A DNA stretch of 64,000 nucleotides from CAWIOX01 sp963837775 (GTDB lineage: Bacteria > Pseudomonadota > Gammaproteobacteria > Burkholderiales > Burkholderiaceae_D). The stretch is from positions 248,001-312,000 of the forward strand of contig CAWIOX010000029.1 of NCBI GenBank assembly GCA_963837775.1. Reading direction: 5' to 3'. Of the stretch, positions 9,399 through 18,470 are shown piece by piece. A model generated the notes under the pieces. It made no database searches, had not been told where the DNA came from, and saw only the letters and a list, made by a program, of their open reading frames with translations. Within the stretch, counting starts at the first letter, position 1; every line of letters starts with the position of its first letter. The translations under genes were made by a program, and so were the position numbers.

Positions 9399-9869
9399 AT
9401 GTTGAAAATGAGCAAAATGGCCGACTACGGCACCGTCGTGCTGACCACGATGGTGCGCGACCCGGCCCTGATACAAAGCGCGGCCGGGATCGCCGCCCTG
9501 ATCCGCGTGCCGGTGCCGACCGTCAGCAAAATCCTGAAGATCCTGACGCGCGAAGGGCTGGTGGTGTCGCTGCGCGGCGCCAAAGGCGGCTACACGCTGT
9601 CGCGCCAGCCGTCGCAGATTTCAATTTCCCAAATCATCCAGGCGATGGACGGCCCGATCGGCATGACCGAATGCAGCATCACGCCGGGCTTGTGCACGCA
9701 GGAATCCGATTGCCCGGTGCGCGCCAACTGGCAGCGCGTGAATCGCATCGTGCTGCAGGCGCTGGATCAGATCTCGCTGGAACAGATGATCCAGCCAGTG
9801 CCGGAAACGGTCGACATCAGCGCGCTGCGCCGGCCCGCCCCGCTGCCGATGGCAGCCATCGAACAGTAG
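9399..9869 (+). CDS. sufR: SUF-system Rrf2-family Fe-S regulator
   Basis: An Rrf2/IscR-type winged helix (MLKMSKMADYGTVVLTTM and VPVPTVSKILKILTREGLV) followed by three cysteines in CSITPGLCTQESDCPVR (about 90-110) able to hold a [2Fe-2S] cluster. It belongs to the SUF regulator type found at the head of suf operons in Xanthomonas and betaproteobacteria, distinct from the cyanobacterial DeoR-type SufR of the same name. ATGs at 9393 and 9399 are both possible. It probably senses Fe-S status and represses the operon through the upstream site. Confidence 0.85.
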   Translation: MLKMSKMADYGTVVLTTMVRDPALIQSAAGIAALIRVPVPTVSKILKILTREGLVVSLRGAKGGYTLSRQPSQISISQIIQAMDGPIGMTECSITPGLCTQESDCPVRANWQRVNRIVLQALDQISLEQMIQPVPETVDISALRRPAPLPMAAIEQ

Positions 9870-9894
9870 CGCAACAGGATCAATGGAGAACGAC

Positions 9895-11344
9895 ATGACA
9901 GACACAGCCACCAGCATTGACACCTTCATCGGCAGCGAATACCGGCATGGCTTCATCACCGAGGTGGAAACCGACACCGTGCCGCGCGGCCTGACCGAAG
10001 ACACGATCCGCCTGATCTCGGCGCGCAAGAACGAGCCGCCGTTCATGCTGGAATGGCGGCTGAAGGCGTTTCGCCACTGGCTGACGCTGACCGAACCGAA
10101 CTGGTCCACCGCGCGTTATCCGGCGATCGATTATCAGGACATCATCTACTATTCGGCGCCGAAATCGATGAAGGACGGCCCCAAGAGCCTGGATGAAGTC
10201 GATCCGGAATTGCTGCGCACCTATGAAAAGCTGGGCATCCCGCTGCAGGAACGCGAAATGCTGGCCGGCGTCGCGGTCGATGCGGTGTTCGACAGCGTAT
10301 CGGTCGGCACCACCTTCAAGGACAAGCTGGGCGAACTCGGCATCATTTTCGGCTCGTTTTCGGACGCGGTGCGCGAACATCCGGAACTGGTGCAGCAATA
10401 CCTGGGTTCGGTGGTGCCTTACACCGACAATTTTTTCGCGGCGCTGAATGCGGCGGTGTTTTCCGACGGTTCGTTCTGCTACATCCCGCCCGGCGTGCGC
10501 TGCCCGATGGAGCTGTCGACCTATTTCCGCATCAACGCCAAGGACACCGGCCAGTTCGAACGCACGCTGATCATTGCCGATGCCGGCGCGTATGTCAGTT
10601 ATCTGGAAGGCTGCACCGCGCCGATGCGCGACGAAAACCAGCTGCATGCGGCGGTGGTGGAACTGGTGGCGCTGGATGACGCCCGCATCAAGTATTCGAC
10701 CGTGCAGAACTGGTATCCGGGCGACAAGGAAGGCAAAGGCGGAATCTACAACTTCGTCACCAAGCGCGGCGATTGCCGCGGCGACAATTCGCATATCTCG
10801 TGGACCCAGGTCGAGACCGGTTCCGCGATCACCTGGAAATATCCGAGCTGCATCCTGCGCGGCGACAACTCGATCGGCGAGTTTTACTCGGTGGCGCTGA
10901 CCAACAATCACCAGCAAGCCGACACCGGCACCAAGATGATCCATATCGGCCGCAATACCCGCAGCACGATACGTGTCGAAGGGGATTTCCGCCGGGCACG
11001 GGCAAAACGCGTATCGCGGCCTGGTCAAGGTGCTGAAATCGGCCGAGGGCGCGCGCAACTATACGCAGTGCGACTCCTTGCTGCTGGGCGACAAGTGCGG
11101 CGCGCACACCTTCCCCTACATCGAGGTCAAGAACCCGACCGCGCGCGTCGAGCATGAAGCATCCACCTCGCGCATCGGCGAAGACCAGCTGTTTTACTGC
11201 CGGCAGCGCGGCATTTCGGCCGAAGACGCGGTGTCGATGATCGTCAACGGCTTCTGCAAGGAAGTGTTCAAGGAACTGCCGATGGAGTTCGCGGTGGAAG
11301 CGCAGAAACTGATGAGCGTCAGCCTTGAAGGCAGCATCGGCTAA
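9895..11344 (+). CDS. sufB: Fe-S assembly scaffold protein SufB (one frameshift)
   Basis: Core of the SufBCD scaffold that builds Fe-S clusters in the cytosol. About 480 residues, normal length, with the family blocks FCYIPPGVRCPMELSTYFRI, YLEGCTAP and the C-terminal CDSLLLGDKCGAHTFPYIEV. The reading frame breaks at about 10975; removing one C in ATACGTG restores STIVSKGISAGHGQN, a conserved SufB stretch. ATG at 9895 is preferred because GGAG lies 8 bp before it, although 9883 is also possible. sufC follows after 17 bp. Confidence 0.93.
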
Positions 11345-11361
11345 TTTAAAGGGAGAAAAAC

Positions 11362-12154
11362 ATGTTGAAAATCACCAATCTGCAGGTGTCCGTTGAAAAC
11401 AAGCCTATCCTGCGCGGCCTCGACCTGACGGTCAACGCCGGCGAGGTGCACGCGATCATGGGGCCGAACGGCTCCGGCAAGAGCACGCTGGCGCAGGTGC
11501 TGGCCGGGCGCGAAACCTTCGAAGTCACCGGCGGCGAAGTCCTGTACCAGGGCCGCGACCTGCTGGCGCTGGCGCCGGAAGAGCGCGCCCGCGAAGGGGT
11601 GTTCCTGGCATTCCAGTATCCGGTCGAGATCCCCGGCGTGAGCAACGTCTATCTGCTGAAAGCCGCGCTGAACAATATGCGCAAGCAACGCGGGCTGCCG
11701 GAACTCGATGCGATCGAATTTCTCGAGCCTGATCAGGCAGAAGATGGCGCAGATGGATATGAGCGAAGAATTGCTGTACCGCGCAGTCAACGAAGGCTTT
11801 TCCGGCGGCGAGAAAAAGCGCAACGAGATCCTGCAGATGGCGCTGCTGGAACCGAGGCTGGCGATTCTGGACGAAACCGATTCCGGGCTCGACATCGACG
11901 CGCTGCAAATTGTCGCCAAGGGCATCAATGCCCTGCGCAGCCCCGAGCGCGCAATGATCCTGGTCACCCACTATCAGCGCCTGCTGGACTACGTGGTGCC
12001 CGACTTCGTGCACGTGCTGTCGCAAGGGCGCATCGTCAAATCCGGCGGCAAGGAGCTGGCGCTGGAGCTGGAAGAACGCGGTTACGGCTGGCTGGAACAG
12101 GCAGCGGCCACGACTGCCGGGACCGCAACTGCACGCGCTGCGGTGACGCAATGA
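11362..12154 (+). CDS. sufC: Fe-S assembly ATPase SufC (one frameshift)
   Basis: The ABC-type ATPase of the SufBCD complex. Walker A GPNGSGKST (about 35-43), Q-loop FQYPVEIPGV, signature FSGGEKKR, Walker B LAILDETDSGLDID and H-loop VTHYQRLL are all present. An extra C near 11724 (TTTCTCGAGC) shifts the frame; without it the protein reads EFLSLIRQKMAQMDM and has the usual length of about 263 residues. Its end overlaps the sufD start (ATGA at 12151). Confidence 0.93.
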
Positions 12155-13575
12155 ATACCGTCGCCAGAGACCAGACCCTCGCCGATTTTGCGCGCATCGC
12201 GACGCGCTTGCCCGGCGCACGGCTGCCGTGGCTGACGCACCTGCGCCAGTCGGCGCTGGAGCGTTTCGCACAAGACGGCTTCCCGACCATCGGCGATGAA
12301 GAGTGGAAATACACCAGCCTGAGCCGGATTCGAACAGCACAGCTTTCTCGCGCTGCCCGACGCCGGCGGCCTTGACCGTGCGGCAGCTATGCTGGCGGAC
12401 GGGCTGGCCCTAACGTCCATGCCAAGGGCGCCCTCACCCCCAGCCCCTCTCCCGCTCGCGGGAGAGGGGAGCGAAGTGAGTCGCTATGCGACTTCCGGAT
12501 TGAACGACGGCGCGGCGCACCTGCTGGTATTCCATAACGGCCGCCATGCGCCCGCGCTGTCGGCACCCGGAAAACTGCCGGCCGGCGCGACGCTGAGCAG
12601 TCTGGCGCAGGCCTTGGAGCAGACCCCGGAAGCGCTGCAGCCTTACCTGAGCAACCATGAGCACCAGACCGTATTCGGCGCGCTCAATAGCGCCTTCATG
12701 GCCGATGGCGCTTACCTGCATCTGGCGCGCAACACGGTGCTGGAACAGCCGGTGCATCTGCTGTTCATCACCACCGAAGCGGGTGCGGCGATTGCGCCGC
12801 GCAACCTGATCGTGGCCGAAGCAGGTGCGCAGGCCACCGTGATCGAGCACTACGCGGGGCCGGATGGCGTGGTGTATTTCACCAATGCGGTGACCCAGAT
12901 TTTCACTGCCGACAATGCCGCGATCGAGCATTACAAGCTGCAGCAGGAAGCGGCGCAGGCATTTCATATCGCCGGCATCCACGCGCTGCAGCAACGCGAC
13001 AGCCGGCATCGCGTCGCATTCGATCACGCTCGGCGCGGCGCTGGCGCGCAACGACATCACGACCGCGTTCGCTGCGCCGGGCTGCGAAGCCACGTTCAAC
13101 GGCCTGTATCTGGTCGGCGGCCGCCAGCACGTCGACAACCACACCCGCATCGACCATCTGGCGCCGAACGGCACCAGCCACGAATATTATCGCGGCGTGC
13201 TCGACGGCCGCGCGCGTGCGGTGTTCAACGGCAAGGTGATCGTCGCGCCGGGCGCGCAAAAGACCAACGCCTATCAGGCCAACCACAACCTGCTGCTGTC
13301 GCGCGATGCCGAAGTCGACAGCAAGCCGCAACTGGAAATCCATGCCGACGACGTCAAGTGCGCGCACGGCGCGACCGATCGGCCAGATCGACGACGCCCA
13401 GCTGTTCTACCTGCGCTCGCGCGGCATCGAAGAAACCATCGCCAGAAGCCTGCTGGTGCATGCGTTCGCGCATGACGTGATCGAACGCATCCGCGTCGCA
13501 TCGCTGCGCACCCGGCTCGAACAAATCCTGCTGGCCCGCCTGCCGCAGGGCGACCGCATCAAGGAACTACTATGA
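12151..13575 (+). CDS. sufD: Fe-S assembly protein SufD (three frameshifts, palindrome insertion)
   Basis: Partner of SufB in the scaffold. N-terminal helices include DEEWKYTSLSRI; the beta-helix core includes HQTVFGALNSAFMADGAYLH, and the C-terminus has KTNAYQANHNLLLS and DDVKCAHGAT. Extra bases near 12331, 13012 and 13376 break the frame, each fixable by one deletion. Between the N-terminal part and LNDGAAHLLVF lies a segment of about 30 codons, including SPPAPLPLAGEG, produced by an in-frame REP-like palindrome (12444-12469); other SufD proteins lack this, as far as I can recall. The gene overlaps sufS by 4 bp. Confidence 0.88.
12444..12469. repeat. REP-like GC-rich hairpin inside sufD
   Basis: Perfect 12-base arms CCCCTCTCCCGC and GCGGGAGAGGGG with a 2-base loop, within a longer CCCTCACCCCCAGCCCCTC context seen in intergenic repeats of many proteobacteria. 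Here it lies inside a coding frame that stays open through it. Confidence 0.75.
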
Positions 13576-14833
13576 AAATGGACACCGAAGCCTTGACACC
13601 CCGTCACGCCAGCCGGCATCGCCAGCCGGCGCGATGATTTCCCGATCCTGCGCGAAACGGTGCACGGCAAGCCGCTGGTCTATCTGGACAACGCCGCCAC
13701 CACGCAAAAGCCGCAGTCGGTGATCGATGCCGAAGTCGCGTATTACAGCCATGCCAACGCCAACGTGCATCGCGGCGTGCATACGCTGAGCCAGCGCGCC
13801 ACCGACCAGTATGAAGCGGCGCGCGACACGGTGCGGCGCTTCATCCATGCCGCCAGCAGCAAGGAAATCATCTTCGTGCGCGGCACCACCGAAGCGATCA
13901 ACCTGGTCGCGCAAAGCTACGCCCGGCCGCGCCTGACGGCCGACGACGACATCATCATCAGCGCGATGGAGCACCATTCGAACATCGTGCCGTGGCAAAT
14001 GGTGTGCGCGCAGACCGGCGCCGAGCTGCGGGTGGTGCCGGTCAACGACGCCGGCGAGTTCGAGTTCGACACCTTCGCCCAGCTGATCGGGCCGCGCACC
14101 AAACTGGTGGCCGTCACCCACCTGTCGAATGCGCTGGGCAGCATCACGCCGGTCAAGCGCATCATCGATCTCGCGCATGCCAACGGCGTGCCGGTCTTGC
14201 TCGACGGCGCGCAGGCGGTATCGCACATCGGGGTCGACGTGGCGGCGCTGGATTGCGATTTTTATGCGTTTTCCGGGCACAAGATTTTCGGGCCGACCGG
14301 CATCGGCGTGCTGTACGGCAAAGAAGCGCTGCTGGAGGCGATGCCGCCGTACCAGGGCGGCGGCGACATGATACGCAAGGTCACGTTCGGCGAGACCACC
14401 TACAACGACCTGCCCTACAAGTTCGAAGCCGGCACGCCGAACATCGCCGGCGCCATCGGGCTGGGCGCCGCGCTCGATTACGTGTCCGCGATCGGCATCG
14501 ACCGCATCGCCGCCCATGAGCGCGATCTGCTCGACTATGCGACCGAGCCTGGTGTCCGGCATCAAGGGCCTGACGCATCATCGGCACCGCGCAGCACAAG
14601 GCCAGCATCCTGTCGTTCATCGATGGACGGCGTGCATCCGCACGACATCGGCACGATACTGGACCACGACGGCATTGCGATCCGCGCCGGCCACCACTGC
14701 GCGATGCCGCTGATGCAGCGTTTCGGCATCGCCGGCACCGCCCGCGCATCGTTTGCGTTCTACAACACCCGCGCCGAAGTCGATGCGCTGGTGGCCGCGC
14801 TGCACAAGGTACAGGGAGATGTTTCAGCCATGA
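13572..14833 (+). CDS. sufS: Cysteine desulfurase SufS (several frameshifts)
   Basis: A PLP enzyme that takes sulfur from cysteine and passes it to SufU. Landmarks are YLDNAATTQKP near the N-terminus, the PLP lysine in FSGHKIFGPTGIG, and the active cysteine in AGHHCAMPLMQRFG. Frame breaks lie near 13620, 14549, 14574, 14622 and 14813. Removing single bases restores LVSGIKGLTIIGTA and LSFIMDGVHPHDIG, and removing one G at about 14813 restores the end KVQEMFQP with a TGA at 14831 overlapping the sufU ATG. The literal frame instead fuses SufS to SufU; I consider that an artefact. Confidence 0.9.
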
Positions 14834-15276
14834 GCGACCTGCGAGAGCTGTATCAGGAAGTGATCTTCGATCACTACAAGAAACCGCGCAATTGCCATGC
14901 GCTGGCCGGCGCGAACCACCATGCGGAAGGCTATAACCCGCTGTGCGGCGACCAGGTCACCGTCTATCTGAAAGTCGAGAACGGCGTGATCGAAGACCTG
15001 AGCTTCGAGGGCAGCGGCTGCGCGATTTCGACCGCCTCCGCCTCGCTGATGACCGAAGCGCTGAAAGGCAAGAAAATCGCCGAGGTCGAACACCTGTTCG
15101 ACGATTTTCACCAGATGGTCACCGCATCCGACGCAACCCCACATCCGGAACTGGGCAAGCTGGAAGCGCTGGCCGGCGTGCGCGAATTCCCGGCCCGCGT
15201 GAAATGCGCGACCCTGGCCTGGCACACGCTGCACGCGGCGCTGAAGGATCAGGCCAAACCCGTTTCTACCGAGTGA
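14830..15276 (+). CDS. sufU: Fe-S scaffold/sulfur acceptor SufU
   Basis: A 148-residue IscU/NifU-N-like protein. The three ligand cysteines are at about 39 (NPLCGDQ), 64 (GSGCAIS) and 126 (VKCATLAW), with Asp41 next to the first. The GDQ motif and the insert of about 20 residues before the last Cys mark the SufU subtype, which accepts sulfur from SufS. The start overlaps the restored sufS stop (ATGA), consistent with translational coupling. Confidence 0.9.
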   Translation: MSDLRELYQEVIFDHYKKPRNCHALAGANHHAEGYNPLCGDQVTVYLKVENGVIEDLSFEGSGCAISTASASLMTEALKGKKIAEVEHLFDDFHQMVTASDATPHPELGKLEALAGVREFPARVKCATLAWHTLHAALKDQAKPVSTE

Positions 15277-15294
15277 AGAATGGATATCTCAAAA

Positions 15295-15627
15295 TGACAG
15301 ACAACAACTGACACAGCCGCAAGCGAGATCTTGCGCGAAGACCTGATCATGGTATTGCGCACGATTTACGACCCCGAGATTCCGGTCAACATCTTCGACC
15401 TGGGCTTGATCTACGGCATCGACATCCAGCCGGACGGCCATGTCGAGATCGAAATGACGCTCACCGCCCCCGCCTGCCCGGTCGCCGGCACCTTCCCCGC
15501 GACCGTCGAAGAGCGCCTGTCCGAAGTGCCGGGCGTCAACAGCGTGCATGTCGAACTGGTGTGGGAGCCGGCCTGGAGCATGGACACGATGAGCGAAAGC
15601 GCCAGGCTGCAGCTGGGACTGCTGTAA
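15295..15627 (+). CDS. sufT: SufT-like DUF59 (MIP18) Fe-S assembly factor
   Basis: About 110 residues of the DUF59 fold. Conserved blocks are TIYDPEIPVNIFDLGLIY and the TxPxCPVAG motif (TAPACPVAGTFP, about residue 58), whose Cys is important in the family. Such proteins help mature Fe-S enzymes. An internal ATG lies at 15331, but ATG at 15295 gives MTDNN followed, after removal of one T at 15310, by DTAASEILREDL, so the longer start is preferred. This is the last contiguous suf gene before the insertion sequence. Confidence 0.85.
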
Positions 15628-15633
15628 AGGACT

Positions 15634-15664
15634 GTCCACGAAAGGCACAAAAAACACGAAAGGA
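15634..15664 (+). repeat. CCACGAAAGGCAC...AACACGAAAGG repeat, copy 1
   Basis: A short intergenic repeat just after sufT whose inverted copy lies at 17580-17607, on the other side of the IS66 element. The pair therefore brackets the insertion region. Confidence 0.55.
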
Positions 15665-15717
15665 CGCGCAACACGATGGGATTCGTAGCGGTTCAACTTT
15701 GAATGGCGGGGGCACAA

Positions 15718-15782
15718 GTGAAGCCGGGGTCGGAGTTTTTTTTCGCGGCTTTTTGCGAAAATTACTCTGACCCCGACTTCAC
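15718..15782. repeat. REP-like palindrome (GGGGTC...GACCCC) downstream of sufT
   Basis: Arms GTGAAGCCGGGGTCGGAGT and ACTCTGACCCCGACTTCAC pair with two mismatches around an A/T-rich centre. The GGGGTCAGAGTAATTTT core is a common REP family near RAYT-type transposases. It could also terminate suf transcription. Confidence 0.7.
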
Positions 15783-15871
15783 GGATTTGGCGTATAGCAG
15801 GCAAAACATCGCGAAAGCAAAGCCGATACTCTGCAACGATTCACAGCAAAATCCAGTCTTTACAAAATTTG

Positions 15872-17407
15872 GTATCTATTCAGCCCCCTATGACAACCAT
15901 CGATAGTAGTTGTAAACGGCGGGAAAGCCGTGCATGCTACGGTTCATGCCAGAAAAATCACCTGATCAGATCGCGATAGAACAAATGAGCCACGCAGAGG
16001 TGACTGCGTTGGCACTGGGCTTTCTGGAGCAGATCAAGGTGATGCATGTTGCCATCGAACAGTTGCAGCAGGAGCTCAGGGAACTCAAAAGCCGGCTGGG
16101 CAAAGACAGCCACAACTCGAGCAAGCCGCCGTCTTCGGATGGACTGCAGCGGCGCAGCAAATCGCTGCGCCAGGCAAGTGAGCGCCCGGTCGGCGGTCAG
16201 CCCGGGCACAAGGGCAACACGCTCAAGAAGATGGCGCAGGTAGATCATATCGTCGATCACCTGCCGCCCCCGCGCTGCGCTGTCTGCGGCGCGTCGCTGC
16301 AAGGGCAACCCCGGGTACAGGAGAAAGAAACCCGGCAAGTCATCGACCTGCCGCCGCTACGCCTGGAAGTCACCGAGCACCGGGTCTTTCGCACCCGATG
16401 CACTTGCGGCGCCGCCCAGTGCGGTCGCTTCCCTGCCGAACTGGTCAGCGCCGTGCAATATGGCCCCAAGATCAGGGCGGCCGGGGTGTATCTGAACCAG
16501 TATCAGCACATCCCGTTCCAGCGGTGCGCCGACGCCATGGGCGAACTGTTGGGCGTGGCGCTTTCTGCCGGCTCGGTTGCCAGCCATGTCCGGCAAGCCA
16601 GCCAGCAACTGGCGCCTGCCGTGGCGCAGATCGCCCGGACGCTGATCGGGCAGGCGGTGGTGCATTTCGATGAAACCGGGCTGCGCCTCAATGGCGGCAA
16701 TGTCTGGCTGCACAGCGCCTCCACCGCCGACAGGGTGTGGTACGGCCATCATCCCAAGCGTGGCAAGGTGGCGATGGATGCGCTGGGCATCTTGCCGCAG
16801 TATCACGGCATTGCGGTCCATGACGGCTTGCCATCCTATCGCGCCTATGATTGCCTGCACGCGCTGTGCAATGCGCATCACTTGCGCGAACTGGTGTACA
16901 TCTTTGAGAGCACGGAGCAAGCCTGGGCCGACGACATGGGGCGCTTCCTGTGTGCGCTCAAGGACGAAGTGGCGCACAGCGAACAGCCCCTGAGCGCCGG
17001 GCGCTATCGGGAAGTGTCCGGGCAGTACCACGACCTGATACGGCGTGGCCTGGTGGAAAACCCGGAACGGGTGCGGCAGGAGGGCAAACGACGCGGCAGG
17101 GTCAAGCAATCGGATGCCTACAATCTGCTGGGGCGACTCTACGAGCATGAAGAAGACATCCTGCGCTTTGCCACCGATCTGCGTGTGCCGTTCGACAACA
17201 ACCAGGCCGAGCGGGACATCCGCATGAGCAAACTCAAACAAAAGATCTCCGGCTGCTTTCGTTCCGACGCCGGCATGGCGGCTTTTTGCATCATCCGATC
17301 TTACCTGGCCACCCTGCGCAAGAACCGCATCAGCCTCTATCGCGCCCTCGTCAATGCCTTTACTGGCAACGTTTTTTTGCCTGTTTCATAGTGGGCTGAA
17401 TAGATAC
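15872..17407 (+). mobile_element. IS66-family insertion sequence (1,536 bp)
   Basis: Terminal inverted repeats GTATCTATTCAGCCC at 15872 and its complement GGGCTGAATAGATAC ending at 17407. A perfect 8-bp target duplication AAAATTTG flanks it (15864-15871 and 17408-17415), as expected for IS66. It has one transposase gene and no tnpA/tnpB, as in the ISBst12-type subgroup. The intact duplication shows direct insertion without later rearrangement. Confidence 0.93.
15934..17391 (+). CDS. tnpC: IS66-family transposase (TnpC-like)
   Basis: A 485-residue intact transposase. An N-terminal leucine-zipper-like helix (IEQLQQELRELKSRLGKDSHNSSKPPSSDG) is followed by a zinc-binding segment (CAVCGASL and TRCTCGAAQCG), then the DDE catalytic core with VHFDETGLRLNG, AVHDGLPSYRAYDCLHALCNAHHLREL and PFDNNQAERDIRMSKLKQKISG (the E of the triad). 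No frameshift, so the element may be active. Confidence 0.95.
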   Translation: MLRFMPEKSPDQIAIEQMSHAEVTALALGFLEQIKVMHVAIEQLQQELRELKSRLGKDSHNSSKPPSSDGLQRRSKSLRQASERPVGGQPGHKGNTLKKMAQVDHIVDHLPPPRCAVCGASLQGQPRVQEKETRQVIDLPPLRLEVTEHRVFRTRCTCGAAQCGRFPAELVSAVQYGPKIRAAGVYLNQYQHIPFQRCADAMGELLGVALSAGSVASHVRQASQQLAPAVAQIARTLIGQAVVHFDETGLRLNGGNVWLHSASTADRVWYGHHPKRGKVAMDALGILPQYHGIAVHDGLPSYRAYDCLHALCNAHHLRELVYIFESTEQAWADDMGRFLCALKDEVAHSEQPLSAGRYREVSGQYHDLIRRGLVENPERVRQEGKRRGRVKQSDAYNLLGRLYEHEEDILRFATDLRVPFDNNQAERDIRMSKLKQKISGCFRSDAGMAAFCIIRSYLATLRKNRISLYRALVNAFTGNVFLPVS

Positions 17408-17423
17408 AAAATTTGCATAAAAA

Positions 17424-17490
17424 CAGGGAGTATCAGCATTTTCATGCCACTCTCCGCGCATTTTTACTGGGTGCTATACATATACTCCCA
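17424..17490 (-). repeat. Reverse-orientation relative of the dispersed repeat
   Basis: Starts GGGAGTATCAG and ends CATATACTCCC, with CTCCGCGCA and CTGGGTG in between. Motif order matches the reverse complement of the 95-bp repeat, but here both inverted ends are kept. It lies directly beyond the IS66 right target duplication. Confidence 0.45.
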
Positions 17491-17522
17491 TTCAATCCGG
17501 ACAAGCTTCAAACGCTCGTTTC

Positions 17523-17547
17523 GGGGGGGGGGGGGGGGGGGGGGGGG
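17523..17547 (+). repeat. Homopolymer of 25 G residues
   Basis: An uninterrupted run of 25 G between the IS66 element and the Rieske gene, about 120 bp before its start. It could be a slippage-prone tract, or an assembly artefact at a gap. Confidence 0.9.
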
Positions 17548-17579
17548 AAACACCTGTTCACACGATAGCGATCCATTTT

Positions 17580-17607
17580 TTTCGTGCCTTTCGTGTTTTT
17601 CGTGGAG
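17580..17607 (-). repeat. CCACGAAAAACACGAAAGGCACG repeat, copy 2 (inverted)
   Basis: Reverse-complement relative of the repeat at 15634-15664, located shortly before the Rieske gene. Confidence 0.55.
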
Positions 17608-17668
17608 CATGACCTTCCCCATCACGAACATTGCGCTAACCTCAATAACTATTTGAAGGAGGGTTCCG

Positions 17669-17989
17669 ATGTCGGACTGGACTGATGTTGCGCTTCAAAG
17701 CGAATTCACCGCCGGCAGCTGGCGCCTGGTCGATGTCGACGGCGCGCAGGTCGCGGTGTTCAACCTCGACGGCAGCTACTACGCGATCGAGGACATCTGC
17801 ACCCACGACGGCGGCATCCTGACCGGCGGCGAGCGCGAAGGCGAGGAAATCATCTGCCCGCGCCACGGCGCCCGCTTCTCGATCAAGACCGGCAAAGTCA
17901 CCGCCCCGCCCGCCTACGAAGACGTCGCGACCTTCCCGGTGCGGATCGAATCCGGCATGGTGCAGGTGCGCGATGCGCGCTGGGACTGA
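17669..17989 (+). CDS. Rieske-type [2Fe-2S] ferredoxin of the SUF locus
   Basis: A 106-residue soluble Rieske protein. The cluster ligands are C44-T-H46 and C63-P-R-H66 (CTHDGGILTGG and CPRHGARFSI). Such non-haem Rieske ferredoxins often close suf operons and are presumed electron donors. A strong AAGGAGGG site precedes the ATG. The gene is intact, but the IS66 element and a G25 tract cut it off from the suf genes, so it now needs its own promoter. Fragments recognisably derived from it occur at 23207, 27806, 36384 and 38600. Confidence 0.92.
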   Translation: MSDWTDVALQSEFTAGSWRLVDVDGAQVAVFNLDGSYYAIEDICTHDGGILTGGEREGEEIICPRHGARFSIKTGKVTAPPAYEDVATFPVRIESGMVQVRDARWD

Positions 17990-18010
17990 AGCCAGGGCCG
18001 TTTTTGGCTG

Positions 18011-18107
18011 AAAATATACTGCGGCGTGTATTTATAAACACCCAATGAAACCGTGCGGGAGAGCGGGTGTTTTGATTGATACTCCCCTGTAAATTGAATT
18101 ATTTGGC
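18011..18107 (+). repeat. 95-bp dispersed repeat, copy A (after intact Rieske gene)
   Basis: Runs from AAAATATACTGCGGCGTG to ACTCCCCTGTAAATTGAATT. The inner arms AAACACCC and GGGTGTTT can pair. It starts 21 bp after the Rieske stop. Similarity with copy B continues downstream to 18444, about 440 bp in all. Confidence 0.88.
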
Positions 18108-18385
18108 GTGCGAATGACAGGCGTGAGCAACCCAGGCCATGGCTTCCTGCTGAACGTATGGCAACCCAGATGCTCGCCCTTGCACGTCCAATCCGGTCGA
18201 AACGCCTGAATCATTAAAGGCCGGCAATCGGCCAAAACAAGCACGCCAAATATTTCCCGACAGACATTAACCATTGATAAAATGCAAAGCAATTGCCGTG
18301 ACGCTTTTCACGAACCATTTAGTGCTGTTCAAATAGGCAGTACATCTCTTGAAAGCCAAGCCGCAAGCGGGTTTTACAGGATTTC

Positions 18386-18449
18386 CCGTAAAACGTTATG
18401 CGACACAAGTCCGGATAGGCGTCAATTCTGTTCGGACATATCTAGTTGG
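18386..18449 (+). other. attI-like recombination junction 1
   Basis: A short hairpin GTCCG...CGGAC is followed by CTAGTTGGGC. Copies A and B of the long repeat are almost identical up to the GTT and then diverge (GTTGGGC here, GTTATGC at 20704). Integron integrases cut within GTTRRRY, so this behaves like an attI or secondary cassette-insertion site. No integrase gene is present in the window. Between 17990 and 18470 there is no gene. Confidence 0.5.
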
Positions 18450-18470
18450 GCGTCAAAATAGGAGAAGGCC

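Noticed and set aside
13660..15276. A natural SufS-SufU fusion protein
   Set aside because: Several single-base errors occur in sufS, and one extra G explains the fusion while restoring a normal overlapping stop and start.
18011..18107. Repeat as a conserved structured RNA or riboswitch
   Set aside because: Arms AAACACCC and GGGTGTTT pair in copy A, but in copies B, D, E and H substitutions break pairing without compensation.
18032..18292. Reverse-strand 86-residue open frame over repeat copy A, with a near copy at 20290-20553
   Set aside because: It lies within duplicated non-coding DNA, lacks a ribosome site, and similar open frames appear on both strands of every repeat copy.
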